The notes under the pieces are model-generated. The model was given only the letters and a program-made list of their open reading frames with translations, searched no databases and was not told where the DNA came from. This document shows positions 11,589 through 19,403 of a stretch of 20,711 bases of DNA, in pieces (position 1 is the first letter of the stretch; each line of letters begins with the position of its first letter). Location: positions 1-20,711 of IMG/VR virus record IMGVR_UViG_3300031111_000040. One strand, 5' to 3'. The position numbers were made by a program, and so were the translations under genes. Source of the stretch: a virus.

Positions 11589-11654
11589 GCGGATGGTTGG
11601 CGGTTGTGAGTGGCGGCGTCATACGGTTCAAGTCCGAGAGGCGTAACCATCCGC
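11589..11654 (+). other. tRNA-3'-end-like sequence in a 10-bp inverted repeat, attP candidate
   Basis: 11627-11633 is TTCAAGT inside GGTTCAAGTCC, a canonical T-arm loop, and CCA occurs at the exact tRNA distance (11647-11649, with discriminator A11646). No matching 5' acceptor, D arm or anticodon arm is visible, and the T stem has a mismatch, so it is not a complete tRNA. A perfect inverted repeat, GCGGATGGTT (11589-11598) and AACCATCCGC (11645-11654), encloses it. Temperate phages often carry a tRNA 3' end as attP core; the excisionase-like gene lies just downstream. No integrase is in the window. Confidence 0.45.
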
Positions 11655-11656
11655 AA

Positions 11657-11703
11657 TTATGTCCCTTGAGAATTTAAGGCTTTTTGATTTTCAAGGGACA
11701 TAA
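11657..11703 (+). promoter_or_regulatory. Strong hairpin in the 5' leader of the AlpA-like gene
   Basis: TTATGTCCCTTGA (11657-11669) pairs perfectly with TCAAGGGACATAA (11691-11703), 13 bp, and pairing continues inward with one G-T wobble. It ends 2 nt before the AGGAGG ribosome site of the next gene. As DNA it could be an operator; as RNA it could control translation. Confidence 0.65.
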
Positions 11704-11720
11704 AAAGGAGGTTTATATAA

Positions 11721-11906
11721 ATGGAAACAGGCGTTATTTTCAAGCGTGATGAGATCTGTAAGAAGTATGGGATCTCAAAAAATTTCTTCTACACCCTCAG
11801 TAAACAACCCGGATCGCCCATAAAGAAAATCCGCGGGGGATGGGCCGTCGAGGTTGAACAAATGCGCCAGTTTATCCGGGATTGGCCTTCTATAGAATCT
11901 AAATGA
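11721..11906 (+). CDS. AlpA/excisionase-like small DNA-binding protein
   Basis: 61 aa with AGGAGG at 11706-11711. The sequence follows the MerR-type winged-helix pattern of AlpA and excisionases: KRDEICKKYGISKNFFYTLSKQPGSP (helix-turn-helix), then IKKIRGGWAVEVEQMRQFIRDW (wing and C-terminal helix). Such proteins direct excision by bending attachment-site DNA or act as regulators. It lies just after a tRNA-3'-like segment, where an excisionase gene would fit, but no integrase gene is present, so a regulator role for the late genes downstream is equally possible. Confidence 0.65.
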   Translation: METGVIFKRDEICKKYGISKNFFYTLSKQPGSPIKKIRGGWAVEVEQMRQFIRDWPSIESK

Positions 11907-11938
11907 TCAGTGCCCGGGATCCCACCCCGGGACTGATC
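11905..11938 (+). terminator. Stable hairpin after the AlpA-like gene
   Basis: GATCAGTGCCCGGG (11905-11918) pairs with CCCGGGACTGATC (11926-11938), one bulged G, loop about 7 nt. It overlaps the stop codon. No T run follows, so it is a weak terminator or an RNA-stability element rather than a classic intrinsic terminator. Confidence 0.5.
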
Positions 11939-11948
11939 CTGTGATAAC

Positions 11949-12050
11949 TCATGGCCTTCTCAGGTCGCGTAAGGCCTTTAACCTTGCCTTTTCAGCCTCA
12001 TTTTCCCTTTTATCCTGATTTACCGTGTCAACGTCTATTTTCCCTATCAA
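11949..12050 (-). CDS. Possible 33-aa leftward helical peptide
   Basis: Leftward frame from a TTG at 12050 to TGA at 11949, with AGGAAGG 5 nt upstream of the TTG. It reads IGKIDVDTVNQDKRENEAEK then ARLKALRDLRRP, helical and charged. The short length and rare start keep this low; it may be the end of a decayed gene. Confidence 0.25.
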   Translation of the reverse strand: MIGKIDVDTVNQDKRENEAEKARLKALRDLRRP

Positions 12051-12290
12051 AATGTCCTTCCTATAAAGACATCCCTAAAATGTCCGAATGATCTCCAGGC
12101 CGTAAAATTCACGTATAATTTATCATGTGTTTCTCGTTTTTTGTTTCTTGCCACTCCCGGGTCCGGGTAACCTCCTGGCCCGGATCCGGGCCAACCTTAA
12201 ATACTCGAGCGAGGGGCCAGGGTTCATCCGGGTTCGACGTTTCGGCGCACTAAAGACTCCTGGCCTGGCCCCGCATAAAAGGAGACTGAG
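12051..12290. other. Leader of the late operon
   Basis: No gene seen. TATAAT occurs at 12114-12119 without a convincing -35. GGCCCGGATCCGGGCC (12177-12192) is a perfect 16-bp palindrome, flanked by CCCGGGTCCGGG. This is the likely site of late-gene control, perhaps by a phage activator, but no binding site can be assigned. Confidence 0.45.
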
Positions 12291-12449
12291 GTGCCTGTTG
12301 TCGTACGTAAACGCGCGGGAAAATTCCGGGTCGTGGAAAAGGCCACCGGACGCCTGGCCAGGAACCGTGCCGGCACCCCGGTGGACGGCCGGGGCCATCG
12401 ATCGCAGAAAATGGCCAAACGTCAGGCCCGTGCCATTAACTCGCGGTAA
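12291..12449 (+). CDS. Small basic protein at the head of the late operon
   Basis: 52 aa from a GTG at 12291 with AAGGAGA about 8 nt upstream; no ATG is available at the right place. It reads MPVVVRKRAGKFRVVEKATG, then RLARNRAGTPVDGRGHRSQK, MAKRQARAINSR. Small basic proteins of this make-up often precede the terminase genes of phages; the function is not established. The repeated K/R and the end QARAINSR suggest nucleic-acid contact. It ends 5 nt before the TerS start. Confidence 0.65.
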   Translation: MPVVVRKRAGKFRVVEKATGRLARNRAGTPVDGRGHRSQKMAKRQARAINSR

Positions 12450-12454
12450 TTGAT

Positions 12455-12973
12455 ATGCCAGGGAAATCCAAGATAGAAAAATACGGTTTCGAGGCCAGAG
12501 TCGAGGCACTCGCCTTTAACCAGGGGAAGACGGTCGAAGAGATCGCCGAGATCCTCACGGCCGCCCTCAAGGGCCAGGACGTCATCACTAAATCCTCCGT
12601 GGCCAGATATCTCCAACCCCGCCGGGACCAACTCCGCGGCGAGATCCAGGAACGTCTCAACCAACATGCCAAGGAAAAGCTTGAGACGGATCTCGAGTGC
12701 ATCGAGGAGATCCAACTCTTTTTGATGAATGAAATGCGTAACGAATACCGCGAGGACATGATCGACGGCAAGAAGGTTGTCTCCGGTCATTCCGTCAAGG
12801 ATAGATCCGAATATGCCATTAAAGCGGCCCGGGTCATCGATATGAAACTGGCCAGGTCCCTCGGGGATCCGCACGGTGGCGGATCCGGCCTGGACCCCGT
12901 AGACCTGGACAAGTTCCGGTCGGAGGCCGACGAACTCAAGGCCGAGGCCTTAAAAGAGGAAAGTATTCACTGA
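12455..12973 (+). CDS. terS: Terminase small subunit
   Basis: 172 aa. N-terminal residues about 8-55 form an HTH-type DNA-recognition domain (ARVEALAFNQGKTVEEIAEIL, then KSSVARYLQPRRDQL); the long central helices (ERLNQHAKEKLETDLECIEEIQLFLMNEM) fit the TerS oligomerisation region, and the Gly-rich, acidic tail (PHGGGSGLDPVDLDKF) fits contact with TerL. TerS binds the packaging site and regulates the motor. The start has no strong ribosome site. The stop overlaps the TerL start by one base (TGATG), the usual TerS-TerL coupling. Confidence 0.75.
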   Translation: MPGKSKIEKYGFEARVEALAFNQGKTVEEIAEILTAALKGQDVITKSSVARYLQPRRDQLRGEIQERLNQHAKEKLETDLECIEEIQLFLMNEMRNEYREDMIDGKKVVSGHSVKDRSEYAIKAARVIDMKLARSLGDPHGGGSGLDPVDLDKFRSEADELKAEALKEESIH

Positions 12974-14487
12974 TGGTTGAATTCACTCCGATCAAAGGTG
13001 TCGTTTATAAGTACGATTACCCGGCAATCTTCCGGAGTATCGCGGCCGGCGAAATCGAGGCCGTGCCAACCTATCGTGAGCTTTGCAGAAACGATCTCTT
13101 CTTCCTTTTGTATTTCGGCCTCGAACGCACCGATGTGAATGATCCATTTATTATCGAATGTATCCGCGAGGTCGAACGGGATCATGTCGATACTGTCGAT
13201 CTCTGGGCCAGGGAGCATTATAAGAGCACGATCATCACCTATGCCCTGCCGATCCAGGAGATCATAAACAACCCCGAGGAACGCATCGGGATCTTCTCTC
13301 ATACCCGGCCTATTGCCAAAGGGTTTCTCAGGCAAATCAAGCAGACCCTGGAGAACAAAGAGGTCCCGGTCGTCAAGTGGTTCCCGGATATCTTCTGGCG
13401 GACCCCCAGGACCCAGGCCCCGAAATGGTCTGAGGACGACGGCATCACCGTGCGTCGCAAGAGCAACAGCAAGGAGGCCTCGATCGAGGCCTGGGGCATG
13501 GTGGACGGGCAACCGACGTCTAAACATTTCACCGTCAGAATCTACGATGACGTCGTCACTAAAGAATCAGTCACCACCCCGGATCAGATCCAGAAGGTGC
13601 TCGATGCATACGAGACATCCGAATCACTGGGAACCGACGGCGGCACGGCCAGGATCGCCGGCACCCATTATCATTTCGCGGATCTCTACGCCCATTTACG
13701 AAAGCAACGAATCTATAAGGTCCGCATTAAACCCGCCACGCACGACGGCACCCCGCAGGGCCGGCCGGTACTACTAAGCCAGAAACGCTTGAACGAACTC
13801 CGGCAGAAACAAGGGCCTTACATATTCGCATGTCAACAGTTGCTCAACCCGGTTGCCAGTGAAGAGCAGAAGTTTAAGCCGGAATGGGTCCGGTACTACG
13901 ATATCCTGCCGGCGATCCGGAATAAATATCTCCTGGGCGATCCCGCCAATGAAAAGCGCAAGCAGAATGATTACACGACCCTTGGCGTTATCAGCGTGGA
14001 CCCGTACGGCAACTGGTTCTTAGAGGACGCGGTCCGTCAGAAGTTATCCCTCGGCGAACGATGGGAGGCCCTCCGGAACATGTGGCTTGACAATCAACCT
14101 ATCCAGGCCGTGGGTTATGAGAAATACGGGAAGGACGCGGACATCAACTATTTCGAGGAGAAACAGAAAGACGAGGGGACGTATTTCATGATCACACCCC
14201 TGGGCGGCAATCAGTTGAGTAAGGGCGACCGGATCCTCCGCCTGGTGCCGCGGTTCAAGAACGGCACATTTTACCTTCCCAGGCGTCTCATCCGCGACGG
14301 CGAGGACCTGGTCCAGGTCTTCATTGATGAAGAATACGTTTTTTTCCCGTTCGTGATCCATGATGACCTTTTGGACATGATGTCCAGGATGGAAGACATC
14401 GGGCCGGTGAGGCCGGCGGACAGCCCTGCGGGTCCAAGGAAGGCTAAGACCACCGACGTCATGGCCAGGTTGCGGGGGCACGCATAA
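12973..14487 (+). CDS. terL: Terminase large subunit (packaging ATPase and nuclease)
   Basis: 504 aa. The ATPase part shows a Walker-A-like AREHYKST (79-86), Walker B VRIYDDVV (catalytic acidic pair near 192-193) and a coupling motif RIAGTHYH (about 228-235). The RNase H-like nuclease starts at YLLGDPANEKRKQNDYTTLG (first acidic residue D323) and ends with a HDDLLDMMSR segment that supplies late metal ligands. Length and order are normal for TerL. It cuts concatemers and pumps DNA into the prohead through the portal encoded downstream. Confidence 0.9.
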   Translation: MVEFTPIKGVVYKYDYPAIFRSIAAGEIEAVPTYRELCRNDLFFLLYFGLERTDVNDPFIIECIREVERDHVDTVDLWAREHYKSTIITYALPIQEIINNPEERIGIFSHTRPIAKGFLRQIKQTLENKEVPVVKWFPDIFWRTPRTQAPKWSEDDGITVRRKSNSKEASIEAWGMVDGQPTSKHFTVRIYDDVVTKESVTTPDQIQKVLDAYETSESLGTDGGTARIAGTHYHFADLYAHLRKQRIYKVRIKPATHDGTPQGRPVLLSQKRLNELRQKQGPYIFACQQLLNPVASEEQKFKPEWVRYYDILPAIRNKYLLGDPANEKRKQNDYTTLGVISVDPYGNWFLEDAVRQKLSLGERWEALRNMWLDNQPIQAVGYEKYGKDADINYFEEKQKDEGTYFMITPLGGNQLSKGDRILRLVPRFKNGTFYLPRRLIRDGEDLVQVFIDEEYVFFPFVIHDDLLDMMSRMEDIGPVRPADSPAGPRKAKTTDVMARLRGHA

Positions 14488-14831
14488 TGCCGATGATGGT
14501 GCTCGAAAACAGGCCGGAATGTTTCCGGCATTTCGTCGAACCTTTCGTGTGGATCCAGGGATATGACGAGCACGGGCCATACGCACACCTGGCCATTGCT
14601 TACATTCACGAAACGGCCGTGGTTCATATCGATATCAATCGATGGACCCCTAATATTCTGAAGTTGATGAAAGAGGAATGGCAGGAGATCGTGGACATGT
14701 GCCGTGAAAAAGGAATGGTTTATATCGTGGCGCAGACAGACAAGTTGGATGATCCCAAGTGGCCGCGTTTGGTGGGCTATTTCGGGTTTCCGGAACCAAC
14801 AAAACTGGCGTTATCGGTTATGACTTTATAG
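14487..14831 (+). CDS. GNAT-like small protein between terminase and portal
   Basis: 114 aa; the ATG overlaps the TerL stop. The sequence suggests a small acyltransferase-type fold: beta strands (YAHLAIAYIHETAVVHIDIN), a long helix (TPNILKLMKEEWQEIVDMCREKG) and a strand-loop end (MVYIVAQTDKLDDPKWPRLVGYFGF). The G-F-x-F/P end resembles the last GNAT motif, but the acetyl-CoA loop (Q/RxxGxG/A) is not seen, so enzyme activity is doubtful. Podovirus late operons often have a protein of this kind here. Confidence 0.5.
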   Translation: MPMMVLENRPECFRHFVEPFVWIQGYDEHGPYAHLAIAYIHETAVVHIDINRWTPNILKLMKEEWQEIVDMCREKGMVYIVAQTDKLDDPKWPRLVGYFGFPEPTKLALSVMTL

Positions 14832-14842
14832 GGAGAAAATAT

Positions 14843-15115
14843 ATGGCACCAGTAGCCGGCGTTGTTGGAATGATTATCCAGGCCGTTGCCGCGGCCGGAT
14901 CCGCGTATATGAGTTATCGTGCAAGTAGAAAAAGTGGTGGATCGATTATCGGCCCGTCTGACAGTCTGCCGACGGAAGATGACACGAATGCAAAAAAGGC
15001 GGAGGCCCGGCGTCGTGCCCTGTCTAAGTTCGGACAGGAAAAGATGAAACTGACCCCCGCCCTGGGGCTTGATGAAGACGCACCCGTGGCAAAGAAAAAG
15101 CTATTAGGTGAATGA
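14843..15115 (+). CDS. Small membrane-associated phage protein upstream of portal
   Basis: 90 aa from the ATG at 14843 after AGGGAGA. Residues about 3-22 (PVAGVVGMIIQAVAAAGSAYM) are hydrophobic. The rest is charged (KKAEARRRALSKFGQEKMKLTPALGLDEDAPVAKKKLLGE); the end motif, a T-P/S-x-L-G-L run followed by a kk-LLG tail, recurs in podovirus proteins at this position. It may be an internal virion or ejection component; role inferred. Confidence 0.55.
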   Translation: MAPVAGVVGMIIQAVAAAGSAYMSYRASRKSGGSIIGPSDSLPTEDDTNAKKAEARRRALSKFGQEKMKLTPALGLDEDAPVAKKKLLGE

Positions 15116-15116
15116 T

Positions 15117-16781
15117 ATGGCTGAAACAGAGGCTAAAAAATACATCCGGTACATGCAACACCTGGAACAGAACCGCTTGTACTGGGATAATCGCAATATC
15201 AACATCATGAAGTTCGAGATCCCCGGCCGCGGGAAGTACCCGTCCGTGAGTCCAGATCCTGATCATGGGGAAGACCGGTGGGACGATATCATGAACGAGA
15301 GCACGGCCCTGGCGGCCAGGACCACCGTCTCCGGAATGATATGGGGTCTGTCCTCTCCCGCCTCCGAATGGTTCCGGATCGGCATCACGGACAAGGACCT
15401 CCAGAAATACGGCCCCGTCAAACAGCATCTGAATACAATCCAGAGAGGATTGAACAGCATTTTCCATCGGAGTAATTTCTACAGTGCCCTGTATCCCTTG
15501 TACGAGGAGGAGATCGGTTTCGGCGGCGCGGTTCAACTCGCGTTAAGTGACGAAGACATTCTCGCATATTACCACATGGTCCCCGCGGGGCAATACGTCC
15601 TCGCAAACGACTCCCGCGGCGAACCCGACACCATGGGCCGGCGTTATTTTCGAACGGCACGGCAGATCGTGGAAACATTCGGGTTTAATAACGTGTCCAT
15701 GAAGATCAAAAAGGCTTATTCCAAAAATCCCTACGAGTGGTTTTCAATCATACACTTCATCGAGCGGAACCCGGACTATGACGCCCGGCACATGGACAAG
15801 GGGCACATGAAATACCGGTCCGTATATATCGATCCGTCGTCCGAAGGCAGGATCCTGCGAAAGGCCGGATTTAAGACGAAACCGTTTTTCACTCCCAGGT
15901 TTTCGAGGCTTGCCGAGGAGACGTACGGCCGCGGGATCGGCGGCATGATGCTCGGATCCGCCATGAGTCTCCAGGAGATGGAGAAGACAAGTCTGAACGC
16001 CCTGTACAAAACCGTGGACCCGCCCGTTGTCGGGCCGCCGGAATTTTCGGAAAACATAGATGTATCCGCAGGAGGTTATAACGTGGCCCCTGCGGCCGCA
16101 CGAATGGACACGATCAAGGCACTGTACCAGATCGACTACAATATCCGCGGCGTCGAAGAAAAAATCCGCCAGGTGGAGCAACGGATATCCAGGGGTTATT
16201 TCAATGACCTGTTCCTCTTCATTCTCAACCACCCCAACGCCACGGCCACGGAAATCCTGGAACGAAAGTCGGAAAAGGTCATCCTGCTCGGCCCGGTGGT
16301 GACCGCTCAACAGGACGAATATTTTGAGCCGGCCATCATCAGGACATACGAACTGGCCCTGGACGAAAATTATTTCCCGGAACCACCCCGCGAATTGAGC
16401 GCGGCGACCCTCGAGATAGAATTTGTGTCGCAGTTGGCCATTGCCCAGAAGATCGCGTGTACCGAAAGCGTCTATGGGTACATGCAGTTTGTGGGCGCGG
16501 CCGCGGGAATCGATCAGAATGCCGCCGATAAGTTTGACGCGGACCAGGCTATTGACGAGATCGCCGACCTCCTGGGCGTGCCCCCGAAAATCAACCGGGG
16601 TGAGGATGAAGTGGCACCCATCAGGGCGGCAAAGGCCCAGGCCGCGGCCCAACAGGAGCAACAGGCCGGCATTTTGACGGCCATAGGTGCCGCCAAGGAG
16701 ATGAGTAAGACGGATACGTCCGGAAAGAACGCGTTAACCGATGTGACAGGCGCACAGGAGGAACCGATCGTTGAAGAATAG
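15117..16781 (+). CDS. Portal (head-tail connector) protein, T7-like/Bbp family
   Basis: 554 aa from the ATG at 15117, 6 nt after AGGTGA. The N-terminus (YIRYMQHLEQNRLYWDNRNI) and segments such as TALAARTTVSGMIWGLSSPASEWFRI, a VPAGQYVLANDSRGEPDTMGRRY region and LNALYKTVDPPVV are those of the Head-tail connector family found in podoviruses. The long helix EEKIRQVEQRIS and the acidic/Ala-rich C-terminal tail fit a dodecameric portal. It forms the vertex through which TerL loads DNA. It lacks a stop gap from the next gene (11-nt overlap). Confidence 0.85.
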   Translation: MAETEAKKYIRYMQHLEQNRLYWDNRNINIMKFEIPGRGKYPSVSPDPDHGEDRWDDIMNESTALAARTTVSGMIWGLSSPASEWFRIGITDKDLQKYGPVKQHLNTIQRGLNSIFHRSNFYSALYPLYEEEIGFGGAVQLALSDEDILAYYHMVPAGQYVLANDSRGEPDTMGRRYFRTARQIVETFGFNNVSMKIKKAYSKNPYEWFSIIHFIERNPDYDARHMDKGHMKYRSVYIDPSSEGRILRKAGFKTKPFFTPRFSRLAEETYGRGIGGMMLGSAMSLQEMEKTSLNALYKTVDPPVVGPPEFSENIDVSAGGYNVAPAAARMDTIKALYQIDYNIRGVEEKIRQVEQRISRGYFNDLFLFILNHPNATATEILERKSEKVILLGPVVTAQQDEYFEPAIIRTYELALDENYFPEPPRELSAATLEIEFVSQLAIAQKIACTESVYGYMQFVGAAAGIDQNAADKFDADQAIDEIADLLGVPPKINRGEDEVAPIRAAKAQAAAQQEQQAGILTAIGAAKEMSKTDTSGKNALTDVTGAQEEPIVEE

Positions 16782-17109
16782 CCCGTTTTTCAAGGAAGAG
16801 GCCGAGAAACGAAAGAAGGCCGAGGATCTCAGCGGGATGAAATACGCGGCCCTGATGCAGGATCTGCGCGATGTCTTTGGATCGGAGGCCGGCGGCCGTG
16901 TGCTCAACTGGATCTTCGGCATATGCAAGACCGGAACAAGTGTGTTTACCGGCAACTCGCAGACTTTTTATAACAGTGGTCAGCAGGATATCGGCCATAT
17001 TATTGAAAACAAAATTATCGAGGCGGACCCCGCGATATATGCCCGGCTTTTGGCTGAAAAGTCGGAGAAACTGAAGGCCAGGACAAGGATCCAAACCCAA
17101 AAACAATAA
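16771..17109 (+). CDS. Bbp19-like phage protein
   Basis: 112 aa from a TTG at 16771, 9 nt after AGGAGG (16756-16761); no better start exists. A pattern of ALMQDLRDVFGSEAGGRVLNWIFGICKTGTSVF, then FYNSGQQDIGHIIENKI and ADPAIYARLLAEK fits the Bbp19-type family (phage BPP-1 head region): a conserved G-R-V-L-x-W helix and a G-x-R/Q-D-I/V-G motif. Function is not settled; it lies between portal and scaffold, so assembly of the head is likely. Confidence 0.65.
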   Translation: MKNSPFFKEEAEKRKKAEDLSGMKYAALMQDLRDVFGSEAGGRVLNWIFGICKTGTSVFTGNSQTFYNSGQQDIGHIIENKIIEADPAIYARLLAEKSEKLKARTRIQTQKQ

Positions 17110-17176
17110 AAAAATTGCTGACCGACGCACGATAACACGAAGGCGGCCAGGCGGCAGAAACCAAAAGGAGAATATC

Positions 17177-17923
17177 ATGGAAAATTGGATGGAAGGTCTT
17201 CCGGATGACCTGTTGGGGAATGAAGTACTCCAGGGGATACAGAGCACAGAGGATCTGGCCAGGTTGCATCTGAAATTAATAGATGCACAGAAACCGTGGA
17301 AAGAAACCCTGTCGCCAGAATTCGACACTGAAGAGAATCGTGAGGCCTTAAAAGACTTCGACAGTGTCGAGGACCTGGCCAAGGGCATGGTGAACCTCCG
17401 GACCAAGGTGCCCGTTGTGCCGGAATCCCCGGATGACTACACGTTCCCGGACCCGGAGCAGGAAGGCGTTGAACTGTCTGATGAGGCTATGTCGTATTTT
17501 CGTCCGATTTTACATGAGGCCCATGCAACGCAGGAACAAGCGGACATTTTGACCAAGGGCTTCAATAATTTCATATTTAAACAGGTCGAGGCCCAGGCGG
17601 CGGCGGATGAGAAGGCCGCCGAGGACGCGGTCAATGAACTCAAGACCACGTGGGGTCCGGACAAATATGAATCAAACAAGAATGCCCTAAATAAAGCCCT
17701 TGTCACAGTGGCAAAATCTGCCGGCATGGGAGAAGAAGACATCAAGATTCTATCAGACCACTATGCTCATGATTCCCGCCTGGCAAGAATTCTGTTCGCG
17801 GTATCTCAGGTGATCTCCGAGGATCCGTTCGATACCGGAGGATCGCCAAAAGGCAAGAAGGAAGATCTGACAGGCGAAGAATTCATGAAAGAGGTCTTTA
17901 AAAAGGGAGACAAAGGAGAATAG
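17177..17923 (+). CDS. Scaffolding protein
   Basis: 248 aa; ribosome site AAAGGAGA. Strongly acidic and helical, with coiled-coil-like FKQVEAQAAADEKAAEDAVNEL and a lysine-rich C-terminal (GEEFMKEVFKKGDKGE). The middle SPDDYTFPDPE is a typical segment of phage scaffolds. Position directly before the major capsid gene and length fit a prohead scaffold, which shapes the shell and then leaves. Confidence 0.75.
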   Translation: MENWMEGLPDDLLGNEVLQGIQSTEDLARLHLKLIDAQKPWKETLSPEFDTEENREALKDFDSVEDLAKGMVNLRTKVPVVPESPDDYTFPDPEQEGVELSDEAMSYFRPILHEAHATQEQADILTKGFNNFIFKQVEAQAAADEKAAEDAVNELKTTWGPDKYESNKNALNKALVTVAKSAGMGEEDIKILSDHYAHDSRLARILFAVSQVISEDPFDTGGSPKGKKEDLTGEEFMKEVFKKGDKGE

Positions 17924-17926
17924 ATC

Positions 17927-18826
17927 ATGCCTACACTTAAAGAACTCAGCATCATGTATGCGAAAAAACAACCCAAGATGGTTGACAGCATCACCGAAGA
18001 GGCCCCGATCCTCGATATTATCCCGTTCGCCGAGGCATCCCACGGCCTGTGGAACATGTACGAGGAAGTCGAGTCCGTGACAGGCGCGGCCTTCGGGGAT
18101 ATGGACGCGGCACTCACCACTCTGAATGTCACCAGTGAACTCAAGAAGTTCGATCTGAGTGTCATGGGCGGCGAGATGGAGTGCGGCGAGGATAAGGCGA
18201 AAATGTACGGCGGCAAGGAGAAATATTTCGCGGACCGGATGGGACCCGTGCTCAAGAAATCCGGCATGACGAGCGAGGTTGCCATCCTGTATGACTGCCT
18301 TCGCCAGTATTGTATCGACAATTCACTGCTCATCGACGCGGCCGGGACCGAGGACACATGCTACACCATCCTGGCCGTCCGTTTCGAGGAGGGCGTGACA
18401 TACGGGTATTACTCGCCCGAGGGGTTCAAGCAGGGCGCGATGCTCCACACCCTGCCGATCAACGGCGGCAACGTGTACAAAAACTCGAGCGGCATCCTGG
18501 TCTACGGTATTCGTCTCAAGGGGTATTTCGGGATCCAGATCGCGAGTACATACACCGTTCACGCCATCGTCAATATCTATTCGGGCAAGATCCCGACCGA
18601 GGCGCAACTCGATGACCTGATCGCCAATGTGCGCGGGACACCGGCAAACACCTTCCTGTTCATGCATCCTAAGTGCAAAAACCTGATCAACGGGTACAAG
18701 GAGGAAAAGGTGTTTATGAGCGTGAGGGATAAGGATCTAAATACGTTGTACGACGCGTATCAGTCCATCCCCATCGTGCCGAGCTACAATTTCCTCAACG
18801 GCACCGAGGAGGCGATTTCGGTTTAA
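17927..18826 (+). CDS. Major capsid protein (HK97-fold, Bbp17-like)
   Basis: 299 aa; strong ribosome site 6-10 nt upstream (AAAGGAGAATAG). The N-terminal arm (PTLKELSIMYAKKQPKMVDSITEEAPILDIIPF) and the late strand-rich part (VYGIRLKGYFGIQIASTYTVHAIVNIY) fit the short podovirus type of HK97-fold coat. A P-domain-like helix lies near 220-245. It has no long delta domain, so a separate scaffold is needed, and one is encoded immediately before it. Forms the icosahedral shell with the cement protein encoded next. Confidence 0.75.
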   Translation: MPTLKELSIMYAKKQPKMVDSITEEAPILDIIPFAEASHGLWNMYEEVESVTGAAFGDMDAALTTLNVTSELKKFDLSVMGGEMECGEDKAKMYGGKEKYFADRMGPVLKKSGMTSEVAILYDCLRQYCIDNSLLIDAAGTEDTCYTILAVRFEEGVTYGYYSPEGFKQGAMLHTLPINGGNVYKNSSGILVYGIRLKGYFGIQIASTYTVHAIVNIYSGKIPTEAQLDDLIANVRGTPANTFLFMHPKCKNLINGYKEEKVFMSVRDKDLNTLYDAYQSIPIVPSYNFLNGTEEAISV

Positions 18827-18832
18827 TGACCC

Positions 18833-18877
18833 GGGTTGGTTGAAGGGTGAAGGGCAACCCATAACAAAAAGCGTTAT
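18833..18877 (+). other. Small hairpins between capsid and cement genes
   Basis: GGGTTG (18833-18838) pairs with CAACCC (18855-18860), followed by ATAAC/GTTAT (18861-18865 with 18873-18877). Possibly mRNA-stabilising or a weak terminator; no T run. Confidence 0.35.
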
Positions 18878-18895
18878 TTGAAAGGAGATATTATC

Positions 18896-19336
18896 ATGGG
18901 AGAAGCATACGACCACATTCAAAGGGCATATGGCGAATACTATGCCTCGGCCCAAACCATCCCGGCGAATGCCACGGAAGTCGGAGATGAGGGTGCCCAA
19001 CAGCATTCCGGGGCCATGGGCGGCATCGAGATCATCACCCAGGTGAATACCGCGGTGAGTTTCCACTATATCACGGCCCTGCTCGAGGTGTGGATCCTCC
19101 ACGCCACCACGAATGCCGCGGCCTATTTCCAGACACTGTGCCGGGCGTGCAGTTTCCGGGCATGGCCGACCAAACTGGGCGCGGCGGCCCCGACAGGGCC
19201 TTACGCCGCCGGCACCGTGTTCGGCCGGTATGTCCTGCCATCCGATGCGTACAGATACACCAAGGCGGTTCTCAAGACCGACGATGATTCCGCATCCGGT
19301 GCGCTCGATATTTTTCCGTCTCTGTTGCCAAGGTAA
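18896..19336 (+). CDS. Bbp16-like capsid cement (decoration) protein
   Basis: 146 aa from the ATG at 18896, behind AAAGGAGAT; an in-frame TTG at 18878 is not used in my call. Almost all beta-strand: FHYITALLEVWILHATTNAAAYF, TVFGRYVLPSDAYRYTKAVLKTDD, GALDIFPSLLPR. Layout and length fit the Bbp16-type capsid cement family, which stabilises the shell after expansion. Its place just after the major capsid gene supports this. Confidence 0.6.
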   Translation: MGEAYDHIQRAYGEYYASAQTIPANATEVGDEGAQQHSGAMGGIEIITQVNTAVSFHYITALLEVWILHATTNAAAYFQTLCRACSFRAWPTKLGAAAPTGPYAAGTVFGRYVLPSDAYRYTKAVLKTDDDSASGALDIFPSLLPR

Positions 19337-19356
19337 CCAGTATCACAACCTTCTCC

Positions 19357-19380
19357 GGTCCCCCGGTAAAACGGGGGACC
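19357..19380 (+). terminator. Terminator-like hairpin after the cement gene
   Basis: GGTCCCCCG (19357-19365) pairs with CGGGGGACC (19372-19380), loop GTAAAA. The stem is strong but the following DNA (TTAACAGC) is not a T run, so it may act as partial terminator or RNA 3' stabiliser for the abundant capsid message. Confidence 0.6.
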
Positions 19381-19403
19381 TTAACAGCAAGGAGTCGGAG
19401 AGT

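Larger units (their letters stand above)
11289..11720. other. 432-nt non-coding region
   Basis: Frames here are low-complexity or antisense to a tRNA-like T-loop and I call no gene. It holds GGCC-rich repeats (11399-11422), a C8/C6 run facing G6 (11453-11484), a tRNA-3'-end-like segment within an inverted repeat (11589-11654) and a strong hairpin (11657-11703). Confidence 0.6.

Noticed and set aside
11589-11654. Complete tRNA gene
   Set aside because: Only the T-loop and CCA end fit; there is no 5' acceptor, D arm or anticodon arm, and the T stem has a mismatch.
11330-11656. 108-codon leftward frame with the peptide GLEP
   Set aside because: Known type of false frame antisense to a tRNA T-loop; low-complexity composition.
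12127-12453. 108-codon rightward frame before the terminase genes
   Set aside because: It overlaps the GTG-started 52-aa gene, which has a ribosome site and a coherent basic protein sequence.
15744-16661. 305-codon leftward open frame opposite the portal gene
   Set aside because: It lies fully inside the portal gene, has no ribosome site or family pattern, and is a usual mirror frame of GC-rich codons.
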